A stretch of DNA of 64,000 bases from Ferdinandcohnia sp036962705 (GTDB lineage Bacteria; Bacillota; Bacilli; Bacillales; Bacillaceae_L), in contig NZ_JBALOQ010000024.1 in the NCBI RefSeq assembly GCF_036962705.1, positions 62,001-126,000 on the forward strand, in the 5' to 3' direction. This document shows positions 53,195 through 61,240 of this stretch, piece by piece; position 1 is the first letter of the stretch, and each line of letters begins with the position of its first letter. Under the pieces are notes generated by a model that worked only from the letters and a program-made list of their open reading frames with translations, ran no database searches and was not told the DNA's origin. Position numbers and translations under genes: made by a program.

Positions 53195-54205
53195 TTATGA
53201 CATTAGAAGAACATCATTATATAGTTTAACAAGTGTTCTTCCACGTACTTTTCCTTCTAAAATACCAGCTAATACTACCGGTAGTTCTTTTAAAGAGATT
53301 TCATTGACCATATCTTCATTTAACGCTGTTGGTTTCAAATCATCTCCTAGACGATTCCAAACTTCTAAACGCTTCTTCATTGGACATTCGACCGAGTCGA
53401 TGCCCAGCCAATTGACACCTCGTGAAATATAAGGAAGAACAGTTGTGGAAACATCAATCCCACCTGTTAAACCACTTGTAGCTACAGATCCTCCATATTT
53501 CAATGTACTGAGTATGTACTGGAGGGTTTTCCCACCTACAGGGTCAATAGCTCCAGCCCATTTTTCTTCGCGTATTGGCGTTTGGTCGGTATCAATAATT
53601 TCATTACGATGAATAATCTGTTTGGCCCCTAATCCTTTCAAATATGCTTCTTCATTAGATTTGCCTGTACTAGCTACAACATCATAACCTCTTTTAGCGA
53701 GAATATTTACAGCAATACTACCAACTCCACCCGTAGCACCGGCTACCAAAACAGGTCCCTGACTAGTTTCTAATTGATTATCTTCAAGCCTTTGAACGGA
53801 TAATGCTGCGGTAAAACCAGCTGTTCCAATAATCATCGATTCTTTTAAAGTCAATCCTTTTGGAAGAGGAACAACCCACTCTGCAGGTACACGAGCTATT
53901 TCACTAAATCCACCAAAATGTCCTGTTCCTAACTTATAGCTAGTCACGATGACTTCATCACCTGTTTTAAATCGGTCATCCGTTGAATCCACAACCGTTC
54001 CAGCTAAATCGATTCCTGGTACTAAAGGATAGGATTCTACTAATTGATTTTGGATGGCTACTAAACCGTCTTTAAAATTCACACTCGAATAAACAACTCG
54101 AATAGTTACTTCCCCTTTAGGAAGATCCTGTATATTTAATTGTTTGATTTCTAACTTTGTTTGATTATTCACTTTATCTAATACCATTGCTTGAAAAGTA
54201 TTCAT
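53195..54205 (-). CDS. YhdH/YhfP-family quinone oxidoreductase (MDR)
   Basis: A 336-residue medium-chain dehydrogenase of the YhdH/AcuI type, without zinc ligands. VYSSVNFKDGLVAIQNQLVE, VPGIDLAGTVV, VLVAGATGGVGSIAVNILAK (nucleotide fold) and GLTGGIDVSTTVLPYISRGV are typical. Relatives reduce acryloyl-CoA or quinones with NADPH. The frame is open to 54232, but family alignment and the AAAGGA upstream support ATG 54205. The last type A repeat follows its stop. Confidence 0.9.
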   Translation of the reverse strand: MNTFQAMVLDKVNNQTKLEIKQLNIQDLPKGEVTIRVVYSSVNFKDGLVAIQNQLVESYPLVPGIDLAGTVVDSTDDRFKTGDEVIVTSYKLGTGHFGGFSEIARVPAEWVVPLPKGLTLKESMIIGTAGFTAALSVQRLEDNQLETSQGPVLVAGATGGVGSIAVNILAKRGYDVVASTGKSNEEAYLKGLGAKQIIHRNEIIDTDQTPIREEKWAGAIDPVGGKTLQYILSTLKYGGSVATSGLTGGIDVSTTVLPYISRGVNWLGIDSVECPMKKRLEVWNRLGDDLKPTALNEDMVNEISLKELPVVLAGILEGKVRGRTLVKLYNDVLLMS

Positions 54206-54298
54206 ATATCGAATCATATCCTTTCTACACAATTACTTATTAATCTAATTTGAATTTATTTGTAGAGAGACATTTTCTTCTTAAAAGACCGAGTATGA

Positions 54299-54910
54299 TC
54301 ACTTTTCTTTTTGGTAAAATCGTCTTGCCTTGGCACGGTTGCCGCAATCGGCCATTGAACACCAGCGGCGGCTCCGGTTCCGACTCGTATCGAAGAATAA
54401 CCATCCACAAGGGTCTCCCTCACATTGTTTAACTCGATTCAGGTCGTTTTTGGAAACGAGTAAATCTACAGCAGATTGCAAAATCGGAGGAAGCATAGTG
54501 TCTAAGTTTTTCTCGGTTTGCTTGAACTTTAAAGTAAAATGATCATTTTCATGGATTATTTGCAAAGATTGATAAAAGTGACTCACAGTTTCATTGAAAC
54601 GTTCCAGATCTGGCGGGTGTGGCGATGTTTCCTTTGAAATGGACTTGAAGATTCGATACATGACTTCCCGCATTTCGATTGCCTGTTTCAGAACATCATC
54701 CGCTTCAGACGGTCTCTCCTCTGCTTTTAAAAGAAGAGCTTTTGCTTGTTCTCCGGCCAAGACTTCAGCATGGATGCACCAGTCGACCAATTTGGCGTAA
54801 CTCGTAAACCAATCCCGCCTTTTCTCAGCACTTTCCCGCCAACTGACGGTATTGATGAAATCCATACACAAACGTTCTCCTACCATCATATAAGGGTTCG
54901 TTTCCGACAT
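54299..54910 (-). CDS. CGNR zinc-finger / ABATE-domain transcription regulator
   Basis: A 203-residue protein. The N-terminal ABATE (putative stress-sensing) domain has GERLCMDFINTVSWRE. The C-terminal CGNR finger reads CEGDPCGWLFFDTSRNRSRR, then WCSMADCGNRAKARRFY. The frame is open to 55012, but AAAGGAG lies before ATG 54910. The finger is thought to bind DNA. It is divergent from the DinB gene, with repeated ATAACCATC motifs in between, so it probably regulates that gene and itself. Confidence 0.88.
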   Translation of the reverse strand: MSETNPYMMVGERLCMDFINTVSWRESAEKRRDWFTSYAKLVDWCIHAEVLAGEQAKALLLKAEERPSEADDVLKQAIEMREVMYRIFKSISKETSPHPPDLERFNETVSHFYQSLQIIHENDHFTLKFKQTEKNLDTMLPPILQSAVDLLVSKNDLNRVKQCEGDPCGWLFFDTSRNRSRRWCSMADCGNRAKARRFYQKEK

Positions 54911-54925
54911 GTTCAAAACTCCTTT

Positions 54926-55008
54926 ACTATAACCATCATAATACATATTGACAGTTAGAAGCAACTCGGTTAAGCTATAACCATCTAAAGTAGTTTTGAT
55001 GGTTAAAT
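54926..55008. promoter_or_regulatory. Putative operator: repeated TAACCATC motif
   Basis: TATAACCATC occurs at 54928-54937 and at 54976-54985, and its inverse GATGGTTA at 54998-55005. The last two form an inverted repeat with a 12-base spacer just ahead of the DinB gene. The arrangement in the divergent promoter fits binding by the CGNR regulator. Confidence 0.5.
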
Positions 55009-55029
55009 ACAAATTCAGGAGGTACTGAG

Positions 55030-55503
55030 ATGAACAATCCGATGTTAGTAGCTGTTAGAACATTGTTGAAGGAAACATTTGATGGACCTGAAGAAAACGC
55101 AAGCTGGTACACAGAGGCGAAGCCTGGTAGTGGTTTATTCGGAACGCTCGTAGAATTATCAGCGGAAGATGCTTCGATACCTGTCAATGGTACGACAATC
55201 GCCGCACAAGCGGATCATACCCGCTATTACTTATGGGTTGTGAATTCCTACTTAAATGGAGAAGAACCCAGGAAGGATTGGGAAGCATCATGGAAAATCA
55301 CAGAAGTTGATAAAATCACATGGGCACAATTTAATGTCGAACTTCAACAAGAATACACAACACTACTTAAAAAGATTGATTCACTTGACTCCTTAGACGA
55401 ACAGACATCGAATGGTCTGTTGGGAGCTATTGCTCACTCCGCCTACCATCTCGGTTCGATACGACAGATGGTCAAAGCGATCAAAGTCCCAAACCAATCA
55501 TAA
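55030..55503 (+). CDS. DinB-like four-helix protein
   Basis: A 157-residue DinB/YfiT-superfamily protein: helices with QADHTRYYLWVVNSYLNGEE (first metal His) and LLGAIAHSAYHLGSIRQMVK (the two late His). These form a nickel or zinc site used by thiol-transferase or hydrolase relatives. AGGAGG lies 7 bases before the ATG. The gene is divergent from the CGNR regulator. Function unknown; relatives respond to DNA damage or act in thiol metabolism. Confidence 0.87.
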   Translation: MNNPMLVAVRTLLKETFDGPEENASWYTEAKPGSGLFGTLVELSAEDASIPVNGTTIAAQADHTRYYLWVVNSYLNGEEPRKDWEASWKITEVDKITWAQFNVELQQEYTTLLKKIDSLDSLDEQTSNGLLGAIAHSAYHLGSIRQMVKAIKVPNQS

Positions 55504-55510
55504 GAGTAAA

Positions 55511-55583
55511 AAAGCTGCATGGAATCAGTCCTTGCAGCTTTCAGCTTGTAGAGAAAAACCTCGTTTTTCTACAAGCTTTTTTT
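55511..55583 (+). terminator. Tandem terminator hairpins
   Basis: AAAGCTGCA / TGCAGCTTT (55511-55541) is followed by AGCTTGTAGA...TCTACAAGCT with an inner GAAAAAC / GTTTTTC pairing (55543-55577) and seven T. They end the DinB transcript. Confidence 0.88.
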
Positions 55584-55672
55584 GATGGTTTTAGAAAAAT
55601 TCTTTTTTTATTTTTCTTTTCTCAAGAATAAGACTCTCTTCCAACTAGTGTGAACCCCTCTTTGGATTATAT

Positions 55673-56608
55673 TTAATACGTAATTCTACGGAAAACACAT
55701 GTAAAAACCGTTTTTTCAAAAGGTTGGCTACTTAAGGAAATGGAACCTTTCATTGCTTTCATTAGGTGTTTCGTTATACTTAATCCGAGCCCACTTCCTT
55801 GAAATTCTGGACCTCTCGCATCATCCAGGGTATATAACCGGTCAAAAACCTTCTCTTGGTGCACCTTAGCGATTCCTTTCCCTTTATCCCAAATATCAAT
55901 TGCAATAAACTCTCCATCTTCTCGAACGTTTAAGCCAAATATTCCCCCATCACTTCCGTAGCGGATGGCATTTGAGATAAGATTGCTTAATACCCGATTT
56001 AATGCCTCCTCATTTCCAAGAATATAATAATATTGTTCTGGAATATTGACTTCCACCTGAAGATTTTTCGATTGCAGCAAATCATAAAACTCTAGCACAT
56101 TTTTCCTGCATATTTCATTAATAGAAATCCTGCTTAAAGGAAATGTATAATCCCCGGAATCAAGTTTAACAAGGTCAAAAAATTGATTGAGCATCGTAAC
56201 TACATATAGCATTTTTTGATGAAGGCGGGAAATGGTCTGGCTCCGTTCATCCACACTCATATTGTTGTCTACATGTAATTTTTCAACATAGCCTAAAATG
56301 ACGGTCAATGGCGTTTTCAAATCGTGAGACATATTTGATAGCATTTTTCTTAAACTTTCCTTCGTTTTTACATACTCCGCAATGACTTGCTGATTGTAAT
56401 CTAATAGTCGGTTAATTTGAATGAGAAATTGTTTAATAGTTTTCTGTTCTGTTTGTATTAACACTTTTTCAGTAGTCTTCTGCTCAATAATATCTGTAAG
56501 TTTATTTTGTATGTCGTTCAAGTCCCTATTCATTTTTCTCCTAGAATAGGATTGCACTGCAACAATCACGAGCAAAATAACTATGATTGTACTCAATAAA
56601 AGGACCAT
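55673..56608 (-). CDS. Sensor histidine kinase
   Basis: A 311-residue kinase with one N-terminal membrane segment (STIIVILLVIVAVQS), a coiled-coil linker, HisKA with His95 in NMSHDLKTPLTVILGYVEKL, and HATPase motifs: N box VLSNLISNAIRYGSDGG, IWDKGKGI and GSGLGLSITKHLM. It has almost no extracellular loop, as in intramembrane-sensing kinases. These usually watch ABC transporters of the bacitracin/lantibiotic type. It starts 3 bases after the response-regulator stop. Confidence 0.92.
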   Translation of the reverse strand: MVLLLSTIIVILLVIVAVQSYSRRKMNRDLNDIQNKLTDIIEQKTTEKVLIQTEQKTIKQFLIQINRLLDYNQQVIAEYVKTKESLRKMLSNMSHDLKTPLTVILGYVEKLHVDNNMSVDERSQTISRLHQKMLYVVTMLNQFFDLVKLDSGDYTFPLSRISINEICRKNVLEFYDLLQSKNLQVEVNIPEQYYYILGNEEALNRVLSNLISNAIRYGSDGGIFGLNVREDGEFIAIDIWDKGKGIAKVHQEKVFDRLYTLDDARGPEFQGSGLGLSITKHLMKAMKGSISLSSQPFEKTVFTCVFRRITY

Positions 56609-56611
56609 GCG

Positions 56612-57307
56612 TTAATCACCCAATTTATATCCGATTCCCCATATCGTCCGAATGTATTGCGGGTTGGACGGGTCCTCTTCTATTTTTTCCCGAAGTCTTC
56701 TAATATGGACGTTAATCACATTTTCATTACCATAATAGTCATCTTCCCAGATGAGTTGGTAAATTTGCTCCTTTGTAAACACCCTGTTCCGATTGGTCAT
56801 AAATAGCTTTAAAATATGAAACTCCTTTGATGTAAGCTGCACGGTCTCCCCATTGACTAATGCCGAGAACGTTTTCAAATCAAGAGAAAGCTCTTTAAAA
56901 TGTAGGATCGTTGAAGTAGATGTATTCTCTGTAGGAAGGTATTGTGTTGCTCTTCGAATAGCAGCATGTACCCTAGCGGTTAGTTCAAGCATAGAAAAAG
57001 GCTTACTGATGTAATCGTCTGCACCAAAACCTAGACCTAAGGCTTTATCTATATCACTCCCTTTTGCTGAAGTGATCAAGATAGGAACTAAACTTTTTGT
57101 TCTTATCTGCTTAAGAAAGTCCATGCCATTTAACTTAGGAAGCATTAAATCTAGTAAGATTACATCCACCTCATTTTTATGAAATTGTGCCAATGCCTCC
57201 TCCCCATCAAATGCAGTAACTACCGTAAAATTCTCCTGTTCCAAGTGACTTTTTACCAAATTACTAATATCTCTATCATCTTCAACTAGCAGAACATTTC
57301 TTTGCAT
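56612..57307 (-). CDS. OmpR/PhoB-family response regulator
   Basis: A 231-residue regulator: LLVEDDRDISNLV acidic pair, VDVILLDLMLPKLNGMDF with the phosphorylated Asp, ITSAKGSD and KPFSMLELTARVHA. The winged-helix domain ends RVFTKEQIYQLIWEDDYYGN, VNVHIRRLREKIEEDPSNPQ and YIRTIWGIGYKLG. The frame is open to 57385, but GGAAGTG lies before ATG 57307, 41 bases behind the SUMF1 stop. It pairs with the kinase that follows directly. Confidence 0.94.
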   Translation of the reverse strand: MQRNVLLVEDDRDISNLVKSHLEQENFTVVTAFDGEEALAQFHKNEVDVILLDLMLPKLNGMDFLKQIRTKSLVPILITSAKGSDIDKALGLGFGADDYISKPFSMLELTARVHAAIRRATQYLPTENTSTSTILHFKELSLDLKTFSALVNGETVQLTSKEFHILKLFMTNRNRVFTKEQIYQLIWEDDYYGNENVINVHIRRLREKIEEDPSNPQYIRTIWGIGYKLGD

Positions 57308-57347
57308 ATTTACACTTCCATTCTTTGTGCGAATGTCACCACATTTT

Positions 57348-58094
57348 TCAAACAATTGATATAGCAATTCTAAATCCGATATCATCTATGAAAAAATCAG
57401 GCATACTCTTTCTACGACTAGTAGCTCCACATCCACGTTCCTCTTCTGCCCAACTGCCTCCACGAATTATTCTGTAATTGCCAAATGTCTCTTCGTCGTA
57501 TAGGTCCCAGCACCACTCCCAAACATTACCGATCATGTCATACAAGCCCCATTCATTAGGCAATTTCATACCAACTTCGTGTACTACTTTATTCGAATTA
57601 TCTTTGTACCAAGCTATTTCATCTATTTCGGCATACCGATATCCTGTTGATTTCGCCTTACATGCATATTGCCATTCAGCATCTGTCGGTAAACGAAAAC
57701 CATTAGCATGATAGTTGCAAATAACAGAATTACGTTCTTTATCAAAATCATAAAACTTGTCATAGCCCAATGCATCAGATAGTAAATTACAAAAATTCAC
57801 TGCATCTATCCATGAAATATTAACAACAGGTTTTCGAGCATCAGTTGTTGTTAAAAATTTCTCCCCCATAATAATCGAATAAAGTTCCTCTGTCACCGTA
57901 TATTTACCTAGAAAAAACGGCTTAATCTCAACATTCCAAATAATTTCCTTTAAATTTTTTCGAATACCAGGTATTCCTAATTTGTAATTTGAACTAATCC
58001 ATTTTTGCTCGTTTCGAAAATCTCTTAGGCTGATTTCTCCTTCAGGAATATACACCATTAAATCTTTTAAGTAGTCATTTAAGTTAGCTAACAT
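57348..58094 (-). CDS. SUMF1 / formylglycine-generating-enzyme family protein
   Basis: A 248-residue FGE-sulfatase-fold protein: MVYIPEGEISL, FFLGKYTVTEELYSIIMG, PVVNISWIDAVNFCNLLS, FRLPTDAEWQYACKAKSTGY, NEWGLYDMIGNVWEWCWDLY and FRIAISIV. True FGE uses two Cys near the end to oxidise a sulfatase Cys. Here the end reads RGCGATSRRKSMPDF, so only one Cys is present, and no sulfatase is nearby. It may bind or modify another target. AGGAG lies 7 bases before the ATG. The two-component genes follow on the same strand. Confidence 0.88.
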   Translation of the reverse strand: MLANLNDYLKDLMVYIPEGEISLRDFRNEQKWISSNYKLGIPGIRKNLKEIIWNVEIKPFFLGKYTVTEELYSIIMGEKFLTTTDARKPVVNISWIDAVNFCNLLSDALGYDKFYDFDKERNSVICNYHANGFRLPTDAEWQYACKAKSTGYRYAEIDEIAWYKDNSNKVVHEVGMKLPNEWGLYDMIGNVWEWCWDLYDEETFGNYRIIRGGSWAEEERGCGATSRRKSMPDFFIDDIGFRIAISIV

Positions 58095-58356
58095 TGCCCT
58101 CTCCTAGCTCTCGACTTTATTGTTTTAGACACCACTCTTCAGTCAAGTTAGTGGAATATTCCACTTTACTAATTTTACCATATAATTACTCGATCCAATA
58201 ATATATATAAGGCAAACGAATTGATCTGTTTGCCTCTCTTTTAACACACTAACAATCAAGCTAAATGAAATTACCACAGTAAGGTACCATTTTAGTTTGT
58301 TACAAAAGAACAAATGTTCTATAATGAAAAGTATGAAAAATTTGGAGGTATAATCT

Positions 58357-58929
58357 ATGAGACCTAAACTATCGAAAGATATTAGTGTAGATAGTTTTGT
58401 AGATTTTTATTGGTTAAAGGAAGAATTACAATCTTTTTGTAAAGAAAATGGACTAAGTGCTTCTGGGTCTAAAATAGAGATTTCCAACCGGATTGAAGTA
58501 TTTCTAAAGACTGGGGAGATAAAGAAGCCTGCTAGAAAAGAAAAAGCGATTAAAAAGAAGGAACCTCAAGTAGATTTGGGCCTTGAAACAGTCATTACAG
58601 AAAACCATCGTTGTAGTCAAAATATAAGAACATTTTTTAAGACAGTTATTCCAAAATTTCATTTCTCCACTTATATCCAAAATTATTTTAAAAACAATGT
58701 CGGAAAAACTTATCGTGATGTAATAGACGCTTGGTATGAGGAAGAAGAACGAAAGAAAGACCCTTCGTACAGGAAAAACATTTCACCACAATTCGAATAT
58801 AATCAATTTATTCGTGATTTTTTTAATGACCCGATTAACCAAGGGAAAGGTCGTGAAGAAGCGATTAAAGCCTGGAATGAAATCAAGATACTTCCTGGAA
58901 GCAATAAATATAAGCCTGATAATTACTAA
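58357..58929 (+). CDS. SAP-domain / DUF6434 protein
   Basis: A 190-residue basic protein. Residues about 18-52 form a SAP helix-turn-helix (LKEELQSFCKENGLSASGSK then IEISNRIEVFLKTGE), which binds DNA. A Lys-rich linker follows (KKPARKEKAIKKKEP). The rest is DUF6434: IRTFFKTVIPKFHFSTYIQN, GKTYRDVIDAWYEEE, then IRDFFNDPINQGKGREEAIK and AWNEIK. TTGGAGG lies 8 bases before the ATG. Family function unknown. Monocistronic, with a terminator behind. Confidence 0.87.
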   Translation: MRPKLSKDISVDSFVDFYWLKEELQSFCKENGLSASGSKIEISNRIEVFLKTGEIKKPARKEKAIKKKEPQVDLGLETVITENHRCSQNIRTFFKTVIPKFHFSTYIQNYFKNNVGKTYRDVIDAWYEEEERKKDPSYRKNISPQFEYNQFIRDFFNDPINQGKGREEAIKAWNEIKILPGSNKYKPDNY

Positions 58930-58967
58930 AGCACACTCTGATGTTGATAATGTTTAATTCAATAAGT

Positions 58968-59006
58968 AAAAAAGAGTTCCGATCATGTTTGATCGGTAAC
59001 TCTTTT
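58968..59006. terminator. Bidirectional terminator
   Basis: AAAAGAGTTCCGATCA pairs with TGATCGGTAACTCTTTT, with A- and T-rich flanks, between the SAP gene and the ehuA stop codon. Confidence 0.85.
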
Positions 59007-59028
59007 ACCTATGGAACTTCTATGAATT

Positions 59029-59799
59029 TTAAGATCTGAAACGACTGAGGAACTGCTGGAGCCGTTCACTTTCCGTATTTTCTAATACCTCTTCGGGTGT
59101 CCCTTGCTCCGCGATTACACCATCCTCTAAGAAAATAATCCGATCGGCGACATCTCGAGCAAAATCCATCTCATGCGTCACAAGCACCATCGCCATTTCA
59201 CCTTCTTTGGCGATTTCACGGATCACCTCAAGGACTTCACCAACAAGCTCAGGGTCAAGGGCAGAGGTTACCTCATCAAACAGCATAATCTTCGGACGCA
59301 TCACAAGGGCACGTGCCATCGCTACCCGTTGTTTTTGACCACCAGAAAGCTGATTCGGATAGTTATCTAATTTATCTCCTAAACCCACCTTTTCTAACAT
59401 TTCCATTGCATTTTTTCTAGCTATATCCTTTGATTCGCCCTTCACATTAATCGGACCTGTCATACAATTTTCTAGAATGGTCATATGAGGAAACAAATTA
59501 AAATGCTGAAATACCATCCCGATATCTCCTCTAATTTGCCTTAAATGCTTTTCATTTGCTTTCACTAGTTCACCATTTTTCTCCATTTGCCAAAGGTTTT
59601 GGCTATTCACCTCAATGACACCTGAACTAGGTTCCTCTAATGTCATTAATAACCGAATAATAGTTGTTTTACCAGACCCACTAGGTCCGATCAAAGCAAT
59701 CTTTTCAGCCGGTGCGATTTCTAAGTTAATCCCTTTTAAGACATCCACCTCGTCGAAAGATTTTGTTACATTTTTATATTTTACAATTGGCTCAGCCAT
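59029..59799 (-). CDS. ehuA: Amino acid/ectoine ABC transporter ATP-binding protein (EhuA-like)
   Basis: A 256-residue polar amino acid-type ATPase: Walker A GPSGSGKTT, GDIGMVFQHFNLFPHMTILE Q-loop, signature LSGGQKQRVAMARAL, Walker B IMLFDEVTSALDP and VTHEMDFARDVADRI. It powers uptake by the EhuC/EhuD permeases and overlaps ehuD by 8 bases, so translation is coupled. The EhuA assignment follows from the substrate-binding protein in the operon. A general amino acid specificity remains possible. Confidence 0.88.
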   Translation of the reverse strand: MAEPIVKYKNVTKSFDEVDVLKGINLEIAPAEKIALIGPSGSGKTTIIRLLMTLEEPSSGVIEVNSQNLWQMEKNGELVKANEKHLRQIRGDIGMVFQHFNLFPHMTILENCMTGPINVKGESKDIARKNAMEMLEKVGLGDKLDNYPNQLSGGQKQRVAMARALVMRPKIMLFDEVTSALDPELVGEVLEVIREIAKEGEMAMVLVTHEMDFARDVADRIIFLEDGVIAEQGTPEEVLENTESERLQQFLSRFRS

Positions 59800-60511
59800 T
59801 GATTGCCACTCCCTTTTTTAATCTTCTAGCTCCTGTTGGATCATTCTTGTCGAATCGTCGGTTCAGTTTGATTTCTAATTTTTTTATCAGAACTGCTGAT
59901 GGATAACTTAAAAGGAGGAAAAAGATCGCCACTAAAGTATATGGTTCTAAATAAGCCCAATTTCTCGCACCGAATCTATCAGCCATGAACATCATACCTG
60001 CAACACCAACTGTCGATGTCAACGGCACTTCCTTGAACATGATAATCAAATAATTCCCTAACATCGGGATCGTCGGAGGAATCGCTTGCGGAAGGATGAC
60101 TTTTGTCCACCTATCCTTAATTGACATATTTAACGCAATGGAGGCTTCCCATTGTCCTTTATCCACAGCTTGAATTCCGGAACGATAGGTTTCAGAAATA
60201 TATGTGCTATAGTGAACGCCAAGACCTAGCACAGCAACCGCCAATGGACTTAAGCTCACTCCTATATATGGAACCATTGGTAATCCAAAAAATAAGAAGA
60301 ATAATTGTACAAGTGGTGGTGTGGATCGAATAAACTCAAGAACAAATGACACGACCCACTGAATAGGTTTAAATGGAATTCGTTTTAAAAAAACCCAGAC
60401 GAAACCGAATACCATCGCAAACAGATAACAAACAATCGTCACCCCGAGGGTCACCCACATCCCTTTAAAAATCATCGGAAGTGATCCAAAAAACATATTC
60501 CAATCCCACAT
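59792..60511 (-). CDS. ehuD: ABC transporter permease (EhuD-like)
   Basis: A 239-residue HisM-type permease with five membrane segments. It has VLEFIRSTPPLVQLFFLFFG, TYISETYRSGIQAVDKGQWE then ASIALNMSIKDRWTKVILPQ (EAA loop), and LTSTVGVAGMMFMADRFGAR. The last belongs to EhuD-type proteins as I recall them. The ATG overlaps the ehuC stop in TAATG. It forms a heterodimeric channel with EhuC. Confidence 0.88.
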   Translation of the reverse strand: MWDWNMFFGSLPMIFKGMWVTLGVTIVCYLFAMVFGFVWVFLKRIPFKPIQWVVSFVLEFIRSTPPLVQLFFLFFGLPMVPYIGVSLSPLAVAVLGLGVHYSTYISETYRSGIQAVDKGQWEASIALNMSIKDRWTKVILPQAIPPTIPMLGNYLIIMFKEVPLTSTVGVAGMMFMADRFGARNWAYLEPYTLVAIFFLLLSYPSAVLIKKLEIKLNRRFDKNDPTGARRLKKGVAING

Positions 60512-61182
60512 TATTCGCTAGCAACTCCCCTCGATGATTGTTTTTCCGCCCACTTCGTTAAACCGATTAGAGGTAAGGCGATAATAAAATAGAAAACAAG
60601 TATGATTAAGTAAACGGTAGGCGTCGAAGAAAGATTGGTATTTGTATATAGTTGCCCTCGATACACAATATCGGCCAAGCCCACGAGAGAGATAAGTGAA
60701 GTTGCCTTTAACATTTGAATCAGATAATTACCGAATTCCGGAAGCATCATCCTGACTGCTTGTGGCAAAATAATAAGTCTCATACGTTGAAAACGTGACA
60801 TATTCAGCGCGATAGCTGCTTCTGTTTGTCCACGCGAAACAGAGAGAATCGATCCACGAACCGTTTCCGACATGTAGGCTCCATAGTTCATGGAAATCGC
60901 AATCACACACGCCCAAAATTCGGATCCTAAATCAATCCCAAACAAAATCGGCAGTGCATAGAAAAACCAAAACAACTGAATAATTAAAGAGGTTCCGCGA
61001 AAAACTTCTACGAAAAACCCAGTAAATTTTCGTAGAAAAATGTTCTTCGACAATCGACCAAACCCCGCTAAAAATGCGATTAGAAAAGAGAAAAATGCGG
61101 ATGCACCTAAAATAAGAAGCGTAATATTAAGACCTCGTAGTAATATCGAAAAGATTTCACCTATTTGACTAATTTGACTCAC
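60511..61182 (-). CDS. ehuC: ABC transporter permease (EhuC-like)
   Basis: A 223-residue HisM-type permease: FFVEVFRGTSLIIQLFWFFY, AYMSETVRGSILSVSRGQTE then AAIALNMSRFQRMRLIILPQ (EAA loop), and LKATSLISLVGLADIVYRGQ. It begins just behind the intercistronic terminator that separates it from ehuB. Its stop overlaps the ehuD start by one base. Confidence 0.88.
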   Translation of the reverse strand: MSQISQIGEIFSILLRGLNITLLILGASAFFSFLIAFLAGFGRLSKNIFLRKFTGFFVEVFRGTSLIIQLFWFFYALPILFGIDLGSEFWACVIAISMNYGAYMSETVRGSILSVSRGQTEAAIALNMSRFQRMRLIILPQAVRMMLPEFGNYLIQMLKATSLISLVGLADIVYRGQLYTNTNLSSTPTVYLIILVFYFIIALPLIGLTKWAEKQSSRGVASE

Positions 61183-61193
61183 CTCATTTTTAT

Positions 61194-61225
61194 GAAAAAA
61201 ACAGATCTCCCATTGGGAGACCTGT
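61194..61225 (-). terminator. Intercistronic terminator between ehuB and ehuC
   Basis: On the minus strand ACAGGTCTCCC and GGGAGATCTGT form a near-perfect 11-bp stem with a 3-base loop followed by seven T, within the 58-base gap between ehuB and ehuC. It should let most transcripts end after ehuB, giving binding protein in excess over channel. Confidence 0.85.
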
Positions 61226-61240
61226 ACAACCTTCCCCGTG

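Noticed and set aside
35400..53195. True class 1-type or chromosomal integron
   Set aside because: The array resembles one in layout, but no IntI-type integrase, attI site or canonical attC consensus can be read in the window. The terminator nature of the hairpins offers another explanation.
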